From Castor canadensis (Eukaryota > Chordata > Mammalia > Rodentia > Castoridae): 64,000 nucleotides of DNA. Positions 34,201-46,554 of the stretch are shown one piece after another. The stretch's first letter is position 1; every line of letters starts with the position of its first letter. The translations under genes were made by a program, and so were the position numbers. The notes beneath the pieces were generated by a model, which made no database searches, had not been told where the DNA came from, and worked only from the letters and a program-made list of their open reading frames with translations. The stretch lies in NCBI RefSeq assembly GCF_047511655.1, contig NC_133397.1, positions 48,312,001 to 48,376,000 on the forward strand, in the 5' to 3' direction.

Positions 34201-35252
34201 TGTCCACTTCTTCAAGATTTTCAAATTTATTGGAATATAGGTTCTCAAAGTAGTCTCTGATGATTCCCTGGATTTCCTTGTTGTTTGTTGTTGTCTCCCC
34301 CTTTTTGTTTCTTTCTTTTTTTCCCCCCTTTTTGTTTCTGATTTTACTAATTTGGGTCTTTTTTCTCCTCAGTTTAGTCAGATTGGCCTAGGGCTTGTCA
34401 ATTGTGTTTAATTTTTCAAAGAACCAGCTTTTTGTTTTGTTGATTCTTTATTTTTTTTTTTTGGTCTCTGTTTCATTAATTTCAGCCCTTATTTTTATTA
34501 TTTTTCTCCTGCGTGTTTTGGGTTTTGCTTGTTCTTATTTTTCTATGAGTTTGAGATGTACCATTAGGTCATTTATTTGAATCTTTCTGTCCTTTTAATA
34601 TATGCACTCATGGCTATAAACTTTCCTCTTAGGACTGCCTTTGCTGTGTCCCATAAGTTCTGATGGATTGTGTTTTCATTTTAATTAAATTCCAGGAACC
34701 TTTTGACTTCCTCTCTTATTTCTGCTATGATCATTGAGCAATGTGTTATTCTGCCTCCAATTATTTGCATGTTTTTTACTGTTATTTTTGTTGTTAAGTT
34801 CTAGTTTTAATGAATTGTGATCAGATGGAATGCAGGGGGTTATTTCTGTTTTCTTATATTTGCTGAGGCTTGCTTTGTGCCCTAAGATATGATCTATTTT
34901 GGAGAAAATTCCATGGGCTGCTGAGAAGCATGTATATTGTGCTGTTGTTAGATGAACTATTCTGTAGACATCAGTTAGGTCCATTTGATCTATGCTGTCA
35001 TTTAGTTCTAGGATTTCTTTGTTAATTTTTTGTTTTGATGACCTATCTGTTGGTGATAGAGGGGTATTAAAGTCTCCCACTATCACTGTGCTGGAGTCCA
35101 TATGTGTTTTTAAGTTCTTTAGTGTATGTTTGATGAAACTGGGTGTACTGACATTGGGTGCATATAGGTTGATGATTGTTATTTCCTTTTGATGTATTGC
35201 CCCTTTGATTAGTATGAAGTGTCCTTCTTGGTCTCATTTGATCTTGGTCTCT
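31250..35252 (-). mobile_element. 5'-truncated LINE-1, about 4 kb
   Basis: Antisense from the 3' end (31255, TTATTCACATGTGTACACATTG) through the 3' UTR, the C-terminal extension, and ORF2 RT and endonuclease, truncated inside the endonuclease at about 35250. TCTTGGTCTCT occurs at 31120-31130 and 35242-35252 and may be an 11 bp TSD; in that case the pyrimidine tract and ID piece entered near its tail. It is more decayed than the 9.2 kb copy. Confidence 0.88.
32103..35101 (-). pseudogene. Broken L1 ORF2 with FADD changed to FAYD
   Basis: Blocks on the minus strand: 35101-34685 (endonuclease, with [34 protein letters not shown] and SDHNSLKLE motifs), 33887-33468 (RT with [31 protein letters not shown]; note W for the usual C), 33060-32569 (thumb/C-terminal part) and 32481-32140. 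The catalytic box at 33385-33396 reads TTTGCATATGAC, so one catalytic Asp is Tyr. Several frameshifts separate the blocks. The endonuclease N-terminus is missing. Confidence 0.85.
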
Positions 35253-35254
35253 TT

Positions 35255-36900
35255 TTAAAAGAACTTTTCTTCAGCTATCTGGAAGTCTTTGGCTATCTCT
35301 CTTAAAAGAAAGACATTAGAAATAGCTCAGTATTTCTGGTTGTGGTTTGATTGGGGCAAGGAGGCAATGAGGCTGCCAGAGGTGTTGGAAAGGGTCAGAA
35401 ACAGTTGTTTTAAAGCAGCCAACCATTGGTCTTCTCAAGTTTGTTTTCAATTTTGTTTATTTGTATCTCTGAGATTTGAAAATTTCTTTAAATTTGAATT
35501 TTGTTTCTTTTCTAAATCCTTTAAGAAGAAAGCACATCAATCTGAGTGAATGTTTAATTTTAAATATAACTGATATTGCTTATATTCACTACTATTGTTC
35601 TATTACTTATTTTTTAATTTTCTGTTTAAAAATCATTCTATTTCACAATTTGTCTGGTAGTTACAGTTTCTTTTCAATTTCTTCTTTCACTTTTGTCAAA
35701 ATTTCTTTCATAACTTATAATTAAACAAATTAATCACTGAACCATTAAAATATATTTTAAATAATTAGGAAAAGCTGAACACAGATTAAATGTGGAAGAA
35801 ATTTTAAAACTTTTCTTAAGAAATCTTAAAATTTAAGTATGAGAGTGGACTATATCTTTTAAAAAATCTTACTTAGAAATATGTATAGAAATGCATAAGT
35901 GTTAAATCACATGATATCTTGGTATTTATTTAAAAGATCCAGGAAAGATAATATATTGAAAATTAATGGATTATTGGTCCGGGACTTTGCTGACATTGTT
36001 TTAGGTACCAGTGATTTGAGATTTTTCTCTTTCTGACTTCAAAAAGAAAAGTTAACTTTAGTGGGTATTACACTTAGTTAGAACTCTATTTTCTTAGAGA
36101 AAAGTTCAAGGGCGCTTACTGTGTGCACTTTACCTTATATAATTTTCTTAACTGTAATTTGGAGCAGCATTATTGTACTTATTCTATGAAGGAGTAAATA
36201 GAGTCATAGTCGAGCCTCTGTGTCCAATGAACCTGGGATTTAACTTAGGTCTTTTTTTTTTTTTAAACTCCCCAGCCTTTGCTTTTCTAACTCCAGTACT
36301 TCTGCTGGGCTTTTCCTGGACTTTCCAAAAAACTTCTTACTTCCAGTTGAGATGTTCAAACTCAGTCATGTCACCACACTTTGAAATATCTTTTAAAAAA
36401 AAGTCTCTTAGAATATGAATGCACATTTCATTGTTCTTTAAATAACATTTATTGAGGATATCATAGGTCCTCAATATGTCCTCAATAAATATGGACATTC
36501 TAAGGTAGTCTTCACATTTGAGGATACATACATACAAATATCAGTGACTTTCCTAAATCTTGGAAATGTCTTGGAAATTTGCAAAACTGTATCCTTTATC
36601 TGATAAACACTTGACAAGTACAATTTTGGGGGGCAGATGGAGAAGGGTTGTCACTCTTTGCAGTTTGTTTCTGAGTAAAACTGATTGATTTTTTCATCCA
36701 GACTGAAGGCTAGCTTTTCTGGTCTTCTTCAGTATGCCACTTTTCTTGCAGGTTAGATCTTGTGGTTATGTTTTTATGGTGTGTTTACTTCAGTGTATTG
36801 TTTATATCATTTTTCTAAGCTGTGCATTGTCTGGTTAGTACCTCTTGTTAGAGGCATTACTGGTGTCTGCTGTATACTTCCAACTCTACCTCAAGATCCT
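35255..36900. other. No gene recognised
   Basis: About 1.6 kb of AT-rich, apparently non-repetitive sequence. Frames of 81-86 codons here show no domain. Confidence 0.5.
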
Positions 36901-36904
36901 TTGC

Positions 36905-37971
36905 ATTTTTAAAAAGATATTTTTATTAGCATATGGTACAGGGGAATTCATTGTGACATTTGCAAATGTACTTACAATATATCTTAATTAGATTTACAAC
37001 TTCCATCATTCTCACTCATCCCCTTCCCCTCTTCTTAGAACAATTGCAATAGGTTTCATTGTTCTGTTTTCATACATGTATACAAAGTACATCCAACATA
37101 TTCACCTTCCTTTGTGCTCTCTATTTATCCTCTCCTGTCCCACTGGTACCCACCCCAGAACAGGACCTGTTTTACCTTCTTGTCTTATTGATTGTTCAAG
37201 GGGGTTTTCCTTGGTATTTTATACCTGCATATATTGTACTTTAATCAGATTAATCTCCTCTATTACTTACTCATTTTCTGTCATCCAGCTCCCCTATTAT
37301 TCAGTAGGTTTCAGTGTATTGCTATACCATTTTGAAGCATAGAAGCAACATATTTCAATGTTATTCACTCTCTATCATTCTCTTTTCCTCTTCTACCTCC
37401 CACTGAGTCTCTTCAGACAGACCCACTATTACAATCATAGTCTCTCTCTCTCTCTACACGTTTATGACTCTCTTTACGTATATACTAATATGTGTATATA
37501 TATTTATATATACATTTATCTTTTAGGTTTCCTTTCCACATATATGAGGGAAAATTTGTAGCCTTTGTCCTTCTGAGTCTGGCTTACTTCACTTAACATG
37601 ATGATCCCTAGTTTTATCCACTTACCTACAAACTACATAATTTCATTCTTCTTTATGGCTAAATAATAAAATCAAATTGACACTGAGATTTCACCTCATT
37701 CCCATCAGAATGGCTATCATCAACAATACAAACAATTTTGGCAAGGGTGTGGGGGAGAAAGGAACCTTATCCATTGTTGGTAGGAATCCAAATTAGTGCA
37801 ACCACTATAGAAAGCAGTATAGAAGTTCCTCAAAAAACTAAAAATAGACCTAAAATATGATTCATCAATACCACTCCTGGACATGTACGTAAAGAACATA
37901 AGCCAGGATACAACAGACCCACTTGCATACCCATGTTTAGTGCAGCACTATTCATAGTAACAAAGTGTTGG
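36905..37971 (-). mobile_element. L1 3' end with inverted 5' part
   Basis: 36905-37672 is the antisense of an older L1 3' end (TTTTTATTAGCATATGGTAC ... TTCATTCTTCTTTATGGCTAAATAAT). At 37673 the orientation flips: 37673-37971 is sense L1 (TTTCACCTCATTCCCATCAG, TTGGCAAGGGTGTGGG, CCCATGTTTAGTGCAGCACTATTC), the stretch lying just upstream of the first part in a normal element. About 75 bases are missing at the junction (judged against 62123-62197). This layout is that of twin-primed (5'-inverted) L1 copies. Confidence 0.8.
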
Positions 37972-38010
37972 GGAGAGAGAGAGAGAAACAGAGAGAGAGA
38001 GAGAGAGAGA

Positions 38011-38067
<57 letters not shown>

Positions 38068-38105
38068 GGAAAGGAGAGGGAGAAAGAGGGAGAAGGAGAG
38101 GGGAG
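37971..38105. repeat. (GA)n microsatellite
   Basis: Almost pure GA for about 100 bases, then GGAAA/GGAGA variants. Long frames on both strands here are artefacts. Confidence 0.95.
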
Positions 38106-38290
38106 AGTGCAAGATACAGGAAGGGGCCAGAGCAAGATTTGGCCCCAAAGATAGGCAGTGACCTACTTCCTCCAGCTAGGCCCTACCTCCTAAAGTTTCT
38201 ATAATCTCCCAAAATAATGCCACCATCTAGGGACCTAGGCTTCAACAAATGAACCTGTGGGGGACATTTCATATTCAAACCATAACACTC
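38106..38290 (+). mobile_element. MaLR-type LTR, 3' part
   Basis: GGGGCCAGAGCAAGAT, GTGACCTACTTCCTCCAGC, TAGGCCCTACCTCC, ATGAACCTGTGGGGGACATT, TCAAACCATAACAC match the LTR family seen at 11.8-12.1 and 40.17 kb. The GA run lies at the purine-rich centre of this LTR. Confidence 0.6.
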
Positions 38291-38606
38291 TCTAAAATTT
38301 CACCTGACACCTTTTTTTTTTTGAGAGAAAACAAAATACAGTAGTGCTCTTTTTTTTTTTTTATAGTTGCAGATGTTTATTTTGGCACTTAAAACAAGGC
38401 TCTACTTGAGGCTATTTTGAATAGTACATTATTTGTAAATCTTAACTATCATTTTTTTTCTCTGTTTTCTCAGGGGACTTCATAAATCAGTCAATAAAAG
38501 TGATTGCATTAATAAAGCTAGCATAATAGGCCTTCATTTAAACTTGAATCTTTTAGAAAAAATTTTATTGACTGAAAAATATATTCTTAGCAAAGTCGTC
38601 TTAAGA

Positions 38607-38658
38607 TTTTAAAGGGATTCTCAATTTAAAGGGATTCCCATTTTAAAGGGATTCTCAG
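38607..38658. repeat. Three tandem copies of a 16-18 bp unit
   Basis: TTTTAAAGGGATTCTCA, TTTAAAGGGATTCCCA, TTTTAAAGGGATTCTCAG in a row. Confidence 0.9.
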
Positions 38659-40165
38659 CATGAGGACATCACAACATACGCTCAAAGAGTGATTTAGCAT
38701 GCGTGTTGGAAACTTTCAAGTTGAGAAACTGAGCAACTAGACCAATTTTTCACTCCCTGTGGTTAGACTTCAAGGACTAATAAACACTATAGCATGAAAA
38801 TATAAGGATATTTGAGGACTGGGGCTTGGTTTGCAGTCTTGGCAAAAGGAGGTTTGTTTTGATGTTTTTTCTTCTTCTTCATGTGCTTAAGGTTAGGAGA
38901 GTTGATGTTTGTTCTGAAGTTTTAAAAGGAGAAAAGGGAAGATTTGTGTTCACTCAGTACTTGCTAATTAGTGTATCTTAAACCTCAACTAGGCAGATGG
39001 CTTCCAGACTTCCTGAAAAGAAGTGGAGTTGCTATAACCTTCTCATGGTTTCCTGTGCACATGGCCTTTAGAACATGGGGGTACTTTTTAATGTCATTTA
39101 AATCCATATTTATTGATTGCACATTGTATTAGGTGTGGAAAATGCAGAGTACTCTAAGAAGTAGATTTTGCATTTAAGGAATGCATATATTAAAATATAA
39201 ACACCTTCTCAAATTAGTACCTGCTAACAGCAGGGAGGATGGGCCTGGCAGTTTCTGCCACTGCAGGTCACTTTTCCCCTCTACTGACGCCAGCCCTGCC
39301 TTGAAGCAGCATGTGAAACATGTTCTCTTGGGGATTTGCTTGGTATAACTTGCTTGCTTCTTGTGTGTGGAATCCAGGTAACCTGGCTATTGAATAGCTG
39401 CATTGACTTGGAGGTTTGTATCTGTGCCTGGGCCTCCTTGGCTCCATGGCTGGCTCGGACCTCTTTTCTGGATTACCGACCTTAGTGTCCTGCCAGTCTT
39501 TTCCCCTCTGCAGCTGGTCTTGACTCTGTTCTTTAGAAGTTTCTCAGCAGTGACAGCCCCTTTATTGGCTGTACAGTACTGTCTCTTCTAACCTCTCTTC
39601 TTTCTTCCACCTGGCTACTCTTTCCCCTGCCAGAGAAGATGCCAGACTTGATGGAGAAGGTGGAGCTCCAACTAAATCTTGGCTCAAACAGGGTTGTATA
39701 AGGATTAACATGACAGAAGTATGCACATTCGTGTGGAGGCAGGGGGACTTCATGAACCTTTCATAGTATCCCAGGATCTAGGTGATAAAGATCCAAGTTG
39801 GTGACAAAAAGAAAAGATCGATGCTAGAGATGTTGCTGATAAAGAATTAGCTAGACTGAGCTGAAAGAGAAAAGAAGAATGATTCTTGGAATCCTTAGAA
39901 ATTCTTGAAAAGATAAAAGATCCACTTGGGGAAATGGCTATCCCAGGTGATCCAGGTCATGAGACAACTCTCAGGATTATGGCCCAGTAGGGTAACCAGT
40001 TGTTTAATTTGTCTAAGACTGAGAAGGCTCCCAGAGTATGAAACTGTTGGTTTCAAATTAGCAAACTAGGATCAGATGTTTACTCTATCCCTAACCAGGG
40101 CCAATATCAGTCACATAGCATGGTGCTGAATAAGAGTTCTTATCTTTTGTCAGGAAGTTATTCAA
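38659..40165. other. No gene recognised
   Basis: Apparently non-repetitive, somewhat more GC-rich at 39.2-39.7 kb. Frames at 39403-39753 show no domain. Confidence 0.45.
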
Positions 40166-40167
40166 TA

Positions 40168-40540
40168 CTCTTGAGTGTATCAGTCAGCTTTCTGTTGCTG
40201 TGACAAAGTACCTGTGAGAGGTCAACTTACATGAGGAAAGATTTATTTTGGCTCATGGTTTCAGTCTGTGTTTGGCTGGTTCCATTGTTATGGGTCTGAG
40301 ATAAGGCAGGTCTATATCTATATCTGTGTCTGTATCTATATCTATATCTATGTCTATATTTATATCTATCTACTATCTATCTATCTATCTATCTATCTAC
40401 CTATCTATCATCTATCATATCTATTGAGATATGAAGGGTCAGGGACAAAATATATCCATCAAAGGCATGCCCCAAGAGGTTTGCACACTCATTATCCAAT
40501 CACCTCTTAATATTGCCACCAGCTGAGGATCAACTCTATA
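40168..40540 (+). mobile_element. MaLR-type LTR containing a (CTAT)n expansion
   Basis: It starts TGTATCAGTCAGCTTTCTGTTGCTGTGACAA-like and continues GATTTATTTTGGCTCATGG. The centre is a CTAT/TATC microsatellite (about 40312-40425). It ends with GGCATGCCCCAAGAGG, TCCAATCACCTC and ATTGCCACCAGCTGAGG. Same LTR family as at 9.13 and 38.1 kb. Confidence 0.65.
40312..40425. repeat. (CTAT)n tetranucleotide repeat
   Basis: Imperfect CTATAT/CTGTAT at the left becoming pure CTAT at 40370-40400. Confidence 0.95.
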
Positions 40541-41650
40541 TAATACATTGTCTTTGAAGGATATCTCATAGCTTGGCCTGGATCATCCAGGATAGGCATT
40601 TCAAACAGCTGTTGGGATTTTAGTACAGGAGTTTGAGTTATAACTGGGGAACACTGCCACATATATAGAGTGGCAGGTACCTGCCTGGGATAGCCAAACT
40701 TCTTGCTTCCATTTTGATGAGAGGCAAATTTAAAAACTAAAATGTTCAAATAATCTCAAATTTCAATGTACCTTCTTTCTCCTCCCACAAACAAAAACAA
40801 CAAAAAATTTGCACAGATTAAAAAGTTTTGTTCTTTTTTCAATGATTTCTTGAGGAAATTTTCTTGATTTCATCCTTTCGGTGGATGATTTAACACTTAC
40901 TGAAATGGTTTAAAGCAGGAATCAGAATGATAAGGACAAGAACAAGAAGGAAAGAGAAGAAATCTGAAAATGAACAGATTGATTGCTAACCAGTGAATTT
41001 GCCTGTGCAAGATCAGAAAGCAATTCTTTGATAATTTGACTTACAGAAATCAGATTAGGAGTTAGAATTAAGTTTTAGAGACCTTTGTGCAACCAGAGTA
41101 GATGCCATTTAATATGGGGCATGAGTATAAAGTGTTACTTATGTATTTAGAGTCAAAGGCAGAGCCTCAGAATACCATCCAGAACTGATTTACTTTTAAT
41201 GTAGAGGTCACAACAAACTCATTTATTTATTTCCAGCCATTTTCAAAATGGAGGCAATGAGCTCAAAGTTTGCTTCTAAAGACGGACATATCAGTGCGTC
41301 AGTGATAACTGATTGATTATATGGGAAGAGACAAAAATTTTTTAAAAATATAAAAATTTGCCAAAGTAACCAATAGAGCCTAGCGGCTGGGGCTGTTTAA
41401 TGTAGGGCAAATCATTCTATATTGTTGTTACTGTATTCACCCCTATATAATAACTAACAGTGTAAAGAGGACCCTAAATCATCAAGAAAAAAATCAAAAA
41501 CATTTAGCATCCCTTGTTTGTGACCCAAGGGAACTACTTACCATATTAGAAAGGGTTTCCTTTCAGATTACATTCAGTTATCTGAAAAATTGACTTCTGT
41601 GGAATACTTTATTCATTGCATTATCAGTAAAGAGAATATTGCATGTATAA
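40541..41650. other. No gene recognised
   Basis: Ordinary AT-rich sequence; nothing assigned. Confidence 0.5.
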
Positions 41651-41689
41651 GACAAAAAATGATGGAACCTATGTGAAATGTTAAGACTC

Positions 41690-41880
41690 TAGGTAGAGTA
41701 CTAGGGACCCTAAATTTCTGAGAGAATTCACTTGCGATCTCCCATTCCGCTGAGCCTGCACAGTGAACACCAACTGCAGAATAAAGCGGATCTTGCAGAC
41801 ATTGTGTTGCCCGGACTGCAGGCAGAGAGCCATCACAAGCTTCAGTGCGGCCCCAAGGGACGCATATATTAACGAAAAAA
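41690..41880 (+). mobile_element. Possible ERV LTR piece
   Basis: CACTTGCGATCTCCCATTCC, GCTGAGCCTGCACAGTGAACACC, GCAGAATAAAGCGGATCTTGCAG look like the R/U5 part of an endogenous retrovirus LTR, with AATAAA near 41782. CpGs persist here, unlike in the flanks. No viral genes adjoin. Low certainty. Confidence 0.35.
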
Positions 41881-41899
41881 CAAGAACCATGCTCCAAAA

Positions 41900-44690
41900 T
41901 GGCTTATTTAAAATGCAAAGGGTAACAGGAGAGCTACATTTGGGAAAGCCCAGCTCTCAGAAACAGGAAAGTAATACCAAATCTTGGTTAAAGTTGCTTG
42001 CTCTTGAACTAATTAGCTGAGGATAGAATTCAGCATGAGAAGGCAGAATGTGGGTTAGAAGTGAAGAACAGTATTATTTTTTCCCTCTTAGGTATCAACC
42101 TAGCACTTCAGAATGTAGTAGCAAGCAGCACATGAGAAGCAAAGTCACAAAATTATCAAAAACACCATGGCTGATTGAAAACGAGTTTTCAGAGATGTAA
42201 TTGGGGCCAGATGTATGATAAAAGGCAAGTTTTATCTACTTTGGTGGTAGCCTCTTTGTAATAAGATATTGGCACATTTGTCATTAAAGAAAAATAAAGA
42301 GGAATGAATAATACAGAATTCAGTGGAACAGTAAATAATCTGTTCATACCATGTTTGAAATCCTATTCCTACTTGGCACTGATACACTCTTGTTTTCTTT
42401 CAAATCTCTTTTCTTGTTTTTCTAAGATGGGAGGTTTGTGGGAAAATTATACATAATAGAAGGAAGCCAAGATCTTTTTACTTTGCTTTTATTTTACTTG
42501 TGAACTTTTAAGAAAAAGAACAGAACTTATAATAAAGTCATATTTCCTATTGATGGCATCTCTCACAGGATATAAGTCCTTGACAGGAACGTGTCTGAAT
42601 GGATCAAGATCTTACTTCTTAACAGGCCTGTGCTAGATTCAAAATGTTCATGCCTAATTAACTGTGAAAACAAATCTGAAATTGAGGGAAGTTTCTGTGT
42701 CACAAGGGAGTGAACATTTATTACCTCTGTTTGGTAGATGGGTTCACTAACCTCCCAAATCTGAAGCACCACATTATCCAAAATCCATGCCGTTCCCTTT
42801 GACTCTTGCACTGTGAATTCCATGTGAATTCTGCTACAGCTTCTGGATTGAGAATCAAGAAGACCATTTCTGAGAGAGCAACGCTACCCACAAAGCATAG
42901 GTACATTTCAGCAGAAGATACCCATCCCTTCTGGTGTCCTACCAAAGTCCAACTGTTATGAAAGATTCGTGTGCCCAGATCTATGCCAATCTTGGGCATT
43001 CGGTAAAATGTGCCAACTCAACAGGAGAGAAGTGGACTAATTGGGTGTGGACTTCCATTGGCAGAGAGCACTTACCTCAGCACAGGTCAGGAATCCTGGC
43101 TTCCAGAAGACAGGAAGGTACCTCGTAGGTCACCCGCTGGAGGCTTTATCTTCTGACTGACACTTAAATGATAAATGCCATTCCAGGCTCACTGCTGGGT
43201 GTTTATCATGTGTCTTAATTAATGTTTTTACTGTACTTGGGCCCAGAGGCTGTTTCAACAGATGGGCATATATTTAGAAGTCTCTGAATAAATAAATGTA
43301 AAACAAAGAAAAAGTGACTCTGCTGGAATTAGGAGAGTCATTGTCTCTGAAAAGATAGATGGTTTCAGACTGGACTGCATAAACCTGATTCCTAGGTATA
43401 TCATGCCTGTCTCCTGAATACCTTTTGGGTACAGTAAAGCACAGTATCAGGGACTCATCCAGCATCTGGCTTTGGAAGTCTACACTGTGGGTCTTAAGGC
43501 ACTTGGGGACACTAGATGTTATTGTGTTGATTTTGACTTTTTATAAAAATTCAACAAAAAATAGTAGGAATACAGGGCTGACAGTAGTAGCAAATTTCTA
43601 AGGCAACATTTATTTGGACCTGGGTTGATCTCTTCCTATTTCTACATAAAAGAAGTCATTGGGTTAGTTTCTCTGTCCCTCCTTATTAGTATCTCTTGAA
43701 TTTTTTCCCTCCCCTTTAAGAAGAGCTTATATCTCTCCTGCACTCATTTCCAAGAAGAGGTACTTTAAGGGAGTGGATTTGATCCAATTTAGCAAATACT
43801 TCCTAAAGCACCTCTTCATTCGAGGCAGCAGCTGGACTTCATGGGGGACTGGGGTGTTTACAAAGCATAGAAAATGTGTTTATAAGATACATCTTGCTTC
43901 TGAACATGTGCTGAGTTTGGAGTACGTGAAAGCATATTCAGCTTCTTTTCATCAGAATCCATTATTAGTTGAGTTTTCCAGTTGTGATTTCCTTTGGGCC
44001 CTTGGGAGCTTGTGAAAGTTACTCAAGAGCTGCAAGGCCAGAGTGTCAGCAAATTGCCTGGCAATAGTAAAGAGGCCTGGTCCTGGGCAGGACAGTGAAG
44101 TTCTGAAATCTGGATCTCTGCAATCACTTTTTGGTTGTCTTTCCTAATAGGGGCACCCATTTGTTTCTTCCCTATTCTCCATTCCCTTCAGGGGCTCTAA
44201 ATTAGCTGTTCTTCACCATAGAGCATCGAAACAACACTGATGTCTGGGCCTCACTCTGAAAACAACAGTGATTATATTGTGTAACTGGGGCAGAGGCCAA
44301 GGATCTGTGCAGGCAGCTCTACCATTCCTCTTCCATGTGCATTTGGGCAAGCTTGTCCTCAGGAAAGTATGCACTTCTATTACACTTAATTCCTTGATTC
44401 CAAGATGTCACCACTTCTAAGATAAACTATAGATTTAATATTTTTTCAATTAAAAAGAAAAAGAAAAAATGTTACATTAAAAGGATATCATTAGGTCATG
44501 ACGTCTTGGTTTCAGAAATATTAAAATGTGAAAATCATGTAGATTTTAGAATAAAGAGAGCAACATAAGACTATATTGGTTGAAACTAAATTGTTATCTA
44601 TACTTTTTTTGAAGCAATTTACAGTGGCAAATAAGGATGCTTTTAAAACCAAAATATTGCAAAAAACATTCAAATGAAGTGCTCTGCTAG
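41900..44690. other. No gene recognised
   Basis: About 2.8 kb without a clear repeat. Overlapping minus-strand frames at 42563-42999 (86 and 92 codons) match no family I know; I do not call them genes. Confidence 0.45.
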
Positions 44691-44694
44691 TGAA

Positions 44695-44938
44695 AAGTTT
44701 TAAAATCTTGTCCCTATTGATATTTTTGAATAGAAAGTTCTTTGTTGTGGGCAGCTACATGGTGCATTGTAGGATATTTCCCAGCCTCTCTGGCTTCTAC
44801 CGATTATATGCCAGCAACTCTCATGTCACCCTCACCTCCCACCCCAGGCATGACAATCAAAAATGTCTCCAGACATTGTCAAGTATCCCTAGGCAGAGGA
44901 CAGAATTATCCCTGGTTCAGGACTATAGGCTGATGGAA
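44695..44938 (-). mobile_element. MER5A-type hAT MITE
   Basis: Antisense MER5A in order: TTCTTTGTTGTGGGCAGC, TGGTGCATTGTAGGATATTTC, GCATGACAATCAAAAATGTCTCC, AGACATTGTCAAG, ATTATCCCTGGTTCAGGAC. The terminal inverted repeats are decayed. Confidence 0.85.
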
Positions 44939-44939
44939 T

Positions 44940-45360
44940 AGATATTTAGGTGGCAGCAGTTCATATCAGTTAATGTTCTGTTACAGAGAACAGACATGCT
45001 AGCTGGCTTAACCTGAAATATACTAATGACCAGATATTCAGTGGTCTACACAACTGTTCTGTGGGCTGAAGAAACACTGAAGGCTGGAGCTTTCAGGAAG
45101 CATCCTGAAGCTACCCCACTGCTAAGCCATCCAGGGAATTGCTTTACTTGCTTTAGTCTGGAGGCAGGAAGACACTTCTGCTAATGGGGAGCTAAGATGC
45201 CACCTGCAGAAGTAGAAGTACCACTCACAGCCATACCCTTGCATCACACAGTTTTGAACTCAAGTTCCAAAAACATATCTGATGAGGGGACTAAATCATG
45301 CTCAGATTGTAAGGGAGCCTGGAAAAAATTAAGTTTTAGTTTAACAGCCTCTGTGTACAA
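44940..45360. other. Unassigned; possibly an old repeat
   Basis: GTTCTGTTACAGAGAACAGACATGC and the following stretch have the look of an old interspersed repeat, but I cannot name it. Confidence 0.3.
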
Positions 45361-45365
45361 GAAAA

Positions 45366-45465
45366 CACTCTAGCTAGGGATGGTGGCATATGCATGTAAT
45401 CCCAGCAGCCTGCCTGGGCTACATAGTGAGATCCTGTCTTAAAAAAAAAAAAAAAAAGAAAAACA
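45366..45465 (+). mobile_element. B1 SINE, shortened
   Basis: GGGATGGTGGCATATGCATG, TAATCCCAGCAGCC, then TGGGCTACATAGTGAGATCC and an A-tail; the centre is deleted. Confidence 0.8.
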
Positions 45466-45889
45466 TGCCAGAAGGAGGTTGGGATAGAGTTTGAATGAGC
45501 ACATTTCTAGTATCTTCTATAGGCTTCTTCCCAGAGATCCTCAGCTCCTAACAATAGGTGACTTATTTTTCACACTTGGGGTTGGCCCAAGTGTCCTCCT
45601 TTACATTTTAAAAAAAAATTGGGTTAATTTTCATCTTTCTTTTGTTCCATTGCCTTTGTATTTTCCTTCCATTGCCACATCTTTTTCACATCTCCTTTCT
45701 CTCTCCCTGTCCCTTAACTATAGGTTTTCTAAGGATTTGAAAAGCATATATTTCATCAGTGGACATGACATGTGAAAAGCTCCTGTTGATGAGATGTGAG
45801 CTGAGGCCTAGGGTTCTCAGGGGTGGAAAGTCACCACCCCTGACTTTAGATACTGAAGACATTGTGGGGATTGATATTTGGGAGCAGAG

Positions 45890-45892
<3 letters not shown>

Positions 45893-45944
<52 letters not shown>

Positions 45945-45958
45945 TGTGTATATGTGTG
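45893..45958. repeat. (TG)n microsatellite
   Basis: About 50 bases of nearly pure TG plus TTTG/TATG ends. Confidence 0.95.
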
Positions 45959-46114
45959 TAGAAACAATATTTTCATCTAGAGAGCACTAATTGATATCAA
46001 TAATCACATTGCCAATTTGAAGTAAATATGATCAATCCCTTAAAATTCCAACCAGGTAAGAATCAACTATGCTTTTTGTTTCTGGGGTAATGATCTTTAA
46101 ATTAAAAAAAAGGT

Positions 46115-46345
46115 GACTCCTGGACTGTGTGAAGTGATGTATGTCTGTAATCCCAGTTATGTTGGAAGTGAAGTTGAAAGGATTGCCATTGTGGTTAGAG
46201 GCCAGCATGGGTAAAAAAGTTAACAAGACCCTACATGAAAAACAAACTAAAGCAAAAAGGGATGGGGGAATGGTTCAAGTGGTAGAGTGCTTCTCTAGCA
46301 AGCAATAGGCTCTGAGCTCAAAACACAAGTATGGGCATTAGGGGA
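46115..46345 (+). mobile_element. Composite SINE: B1 monomer plus ID unit
   Basis: GTATGTCTGTAATCCCAG ... GGCCAGCATGGG ... AACAAGACCC is the B1 half. GGGATGGGGGAATGGTTCAAG ... TAGAGTGC ... GCAAGCAATAGGCTCTGAGC is the ID half. Confidence 0.75.
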
Positions 46346-46554
46346 AGAGGTAACTCCTAAGAGTTAATAAAAAGAGGTGACTGCTTACCTGTTATTTCTT
46401 TCTTTCCATCCATTGCTAAAATCTCCAGATTATTTATTTACTTGTCTATGGGGACTTTGATCCTAAGGTAAAAGTCAGTCAATATCCTTAAGAGAGGCAA
46501 AAACATCATAAGTCATTTACTCTTTATTGTAGGGCTGCTGCATGAAATTCAGAA

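Noticed and set aside
31120-35252. Firm TSD for the 4 kb L1
   Set aside because: TCTTGGTCTCT at both ends is only 11 bp, and the right copy may be L1 sequence itself, so it is given only as tentative.
37830-38204. Ser/Leu-rich and Arg/Glu-rich frames of 66-101 codons
   Set aside because: Translation of the GA microsatellite on both strands.
42563-42999. Possible coding exon on the minus strand
   Set aside because: Two overlapping frames of 86 and 92 codons, no recognised family, no convincing splice sites. A cross-species protein search would decide.
45686-45980. Frames with His-Thr or Val-Cys runs
   Set aside because: Translation of the TG microsatellite.
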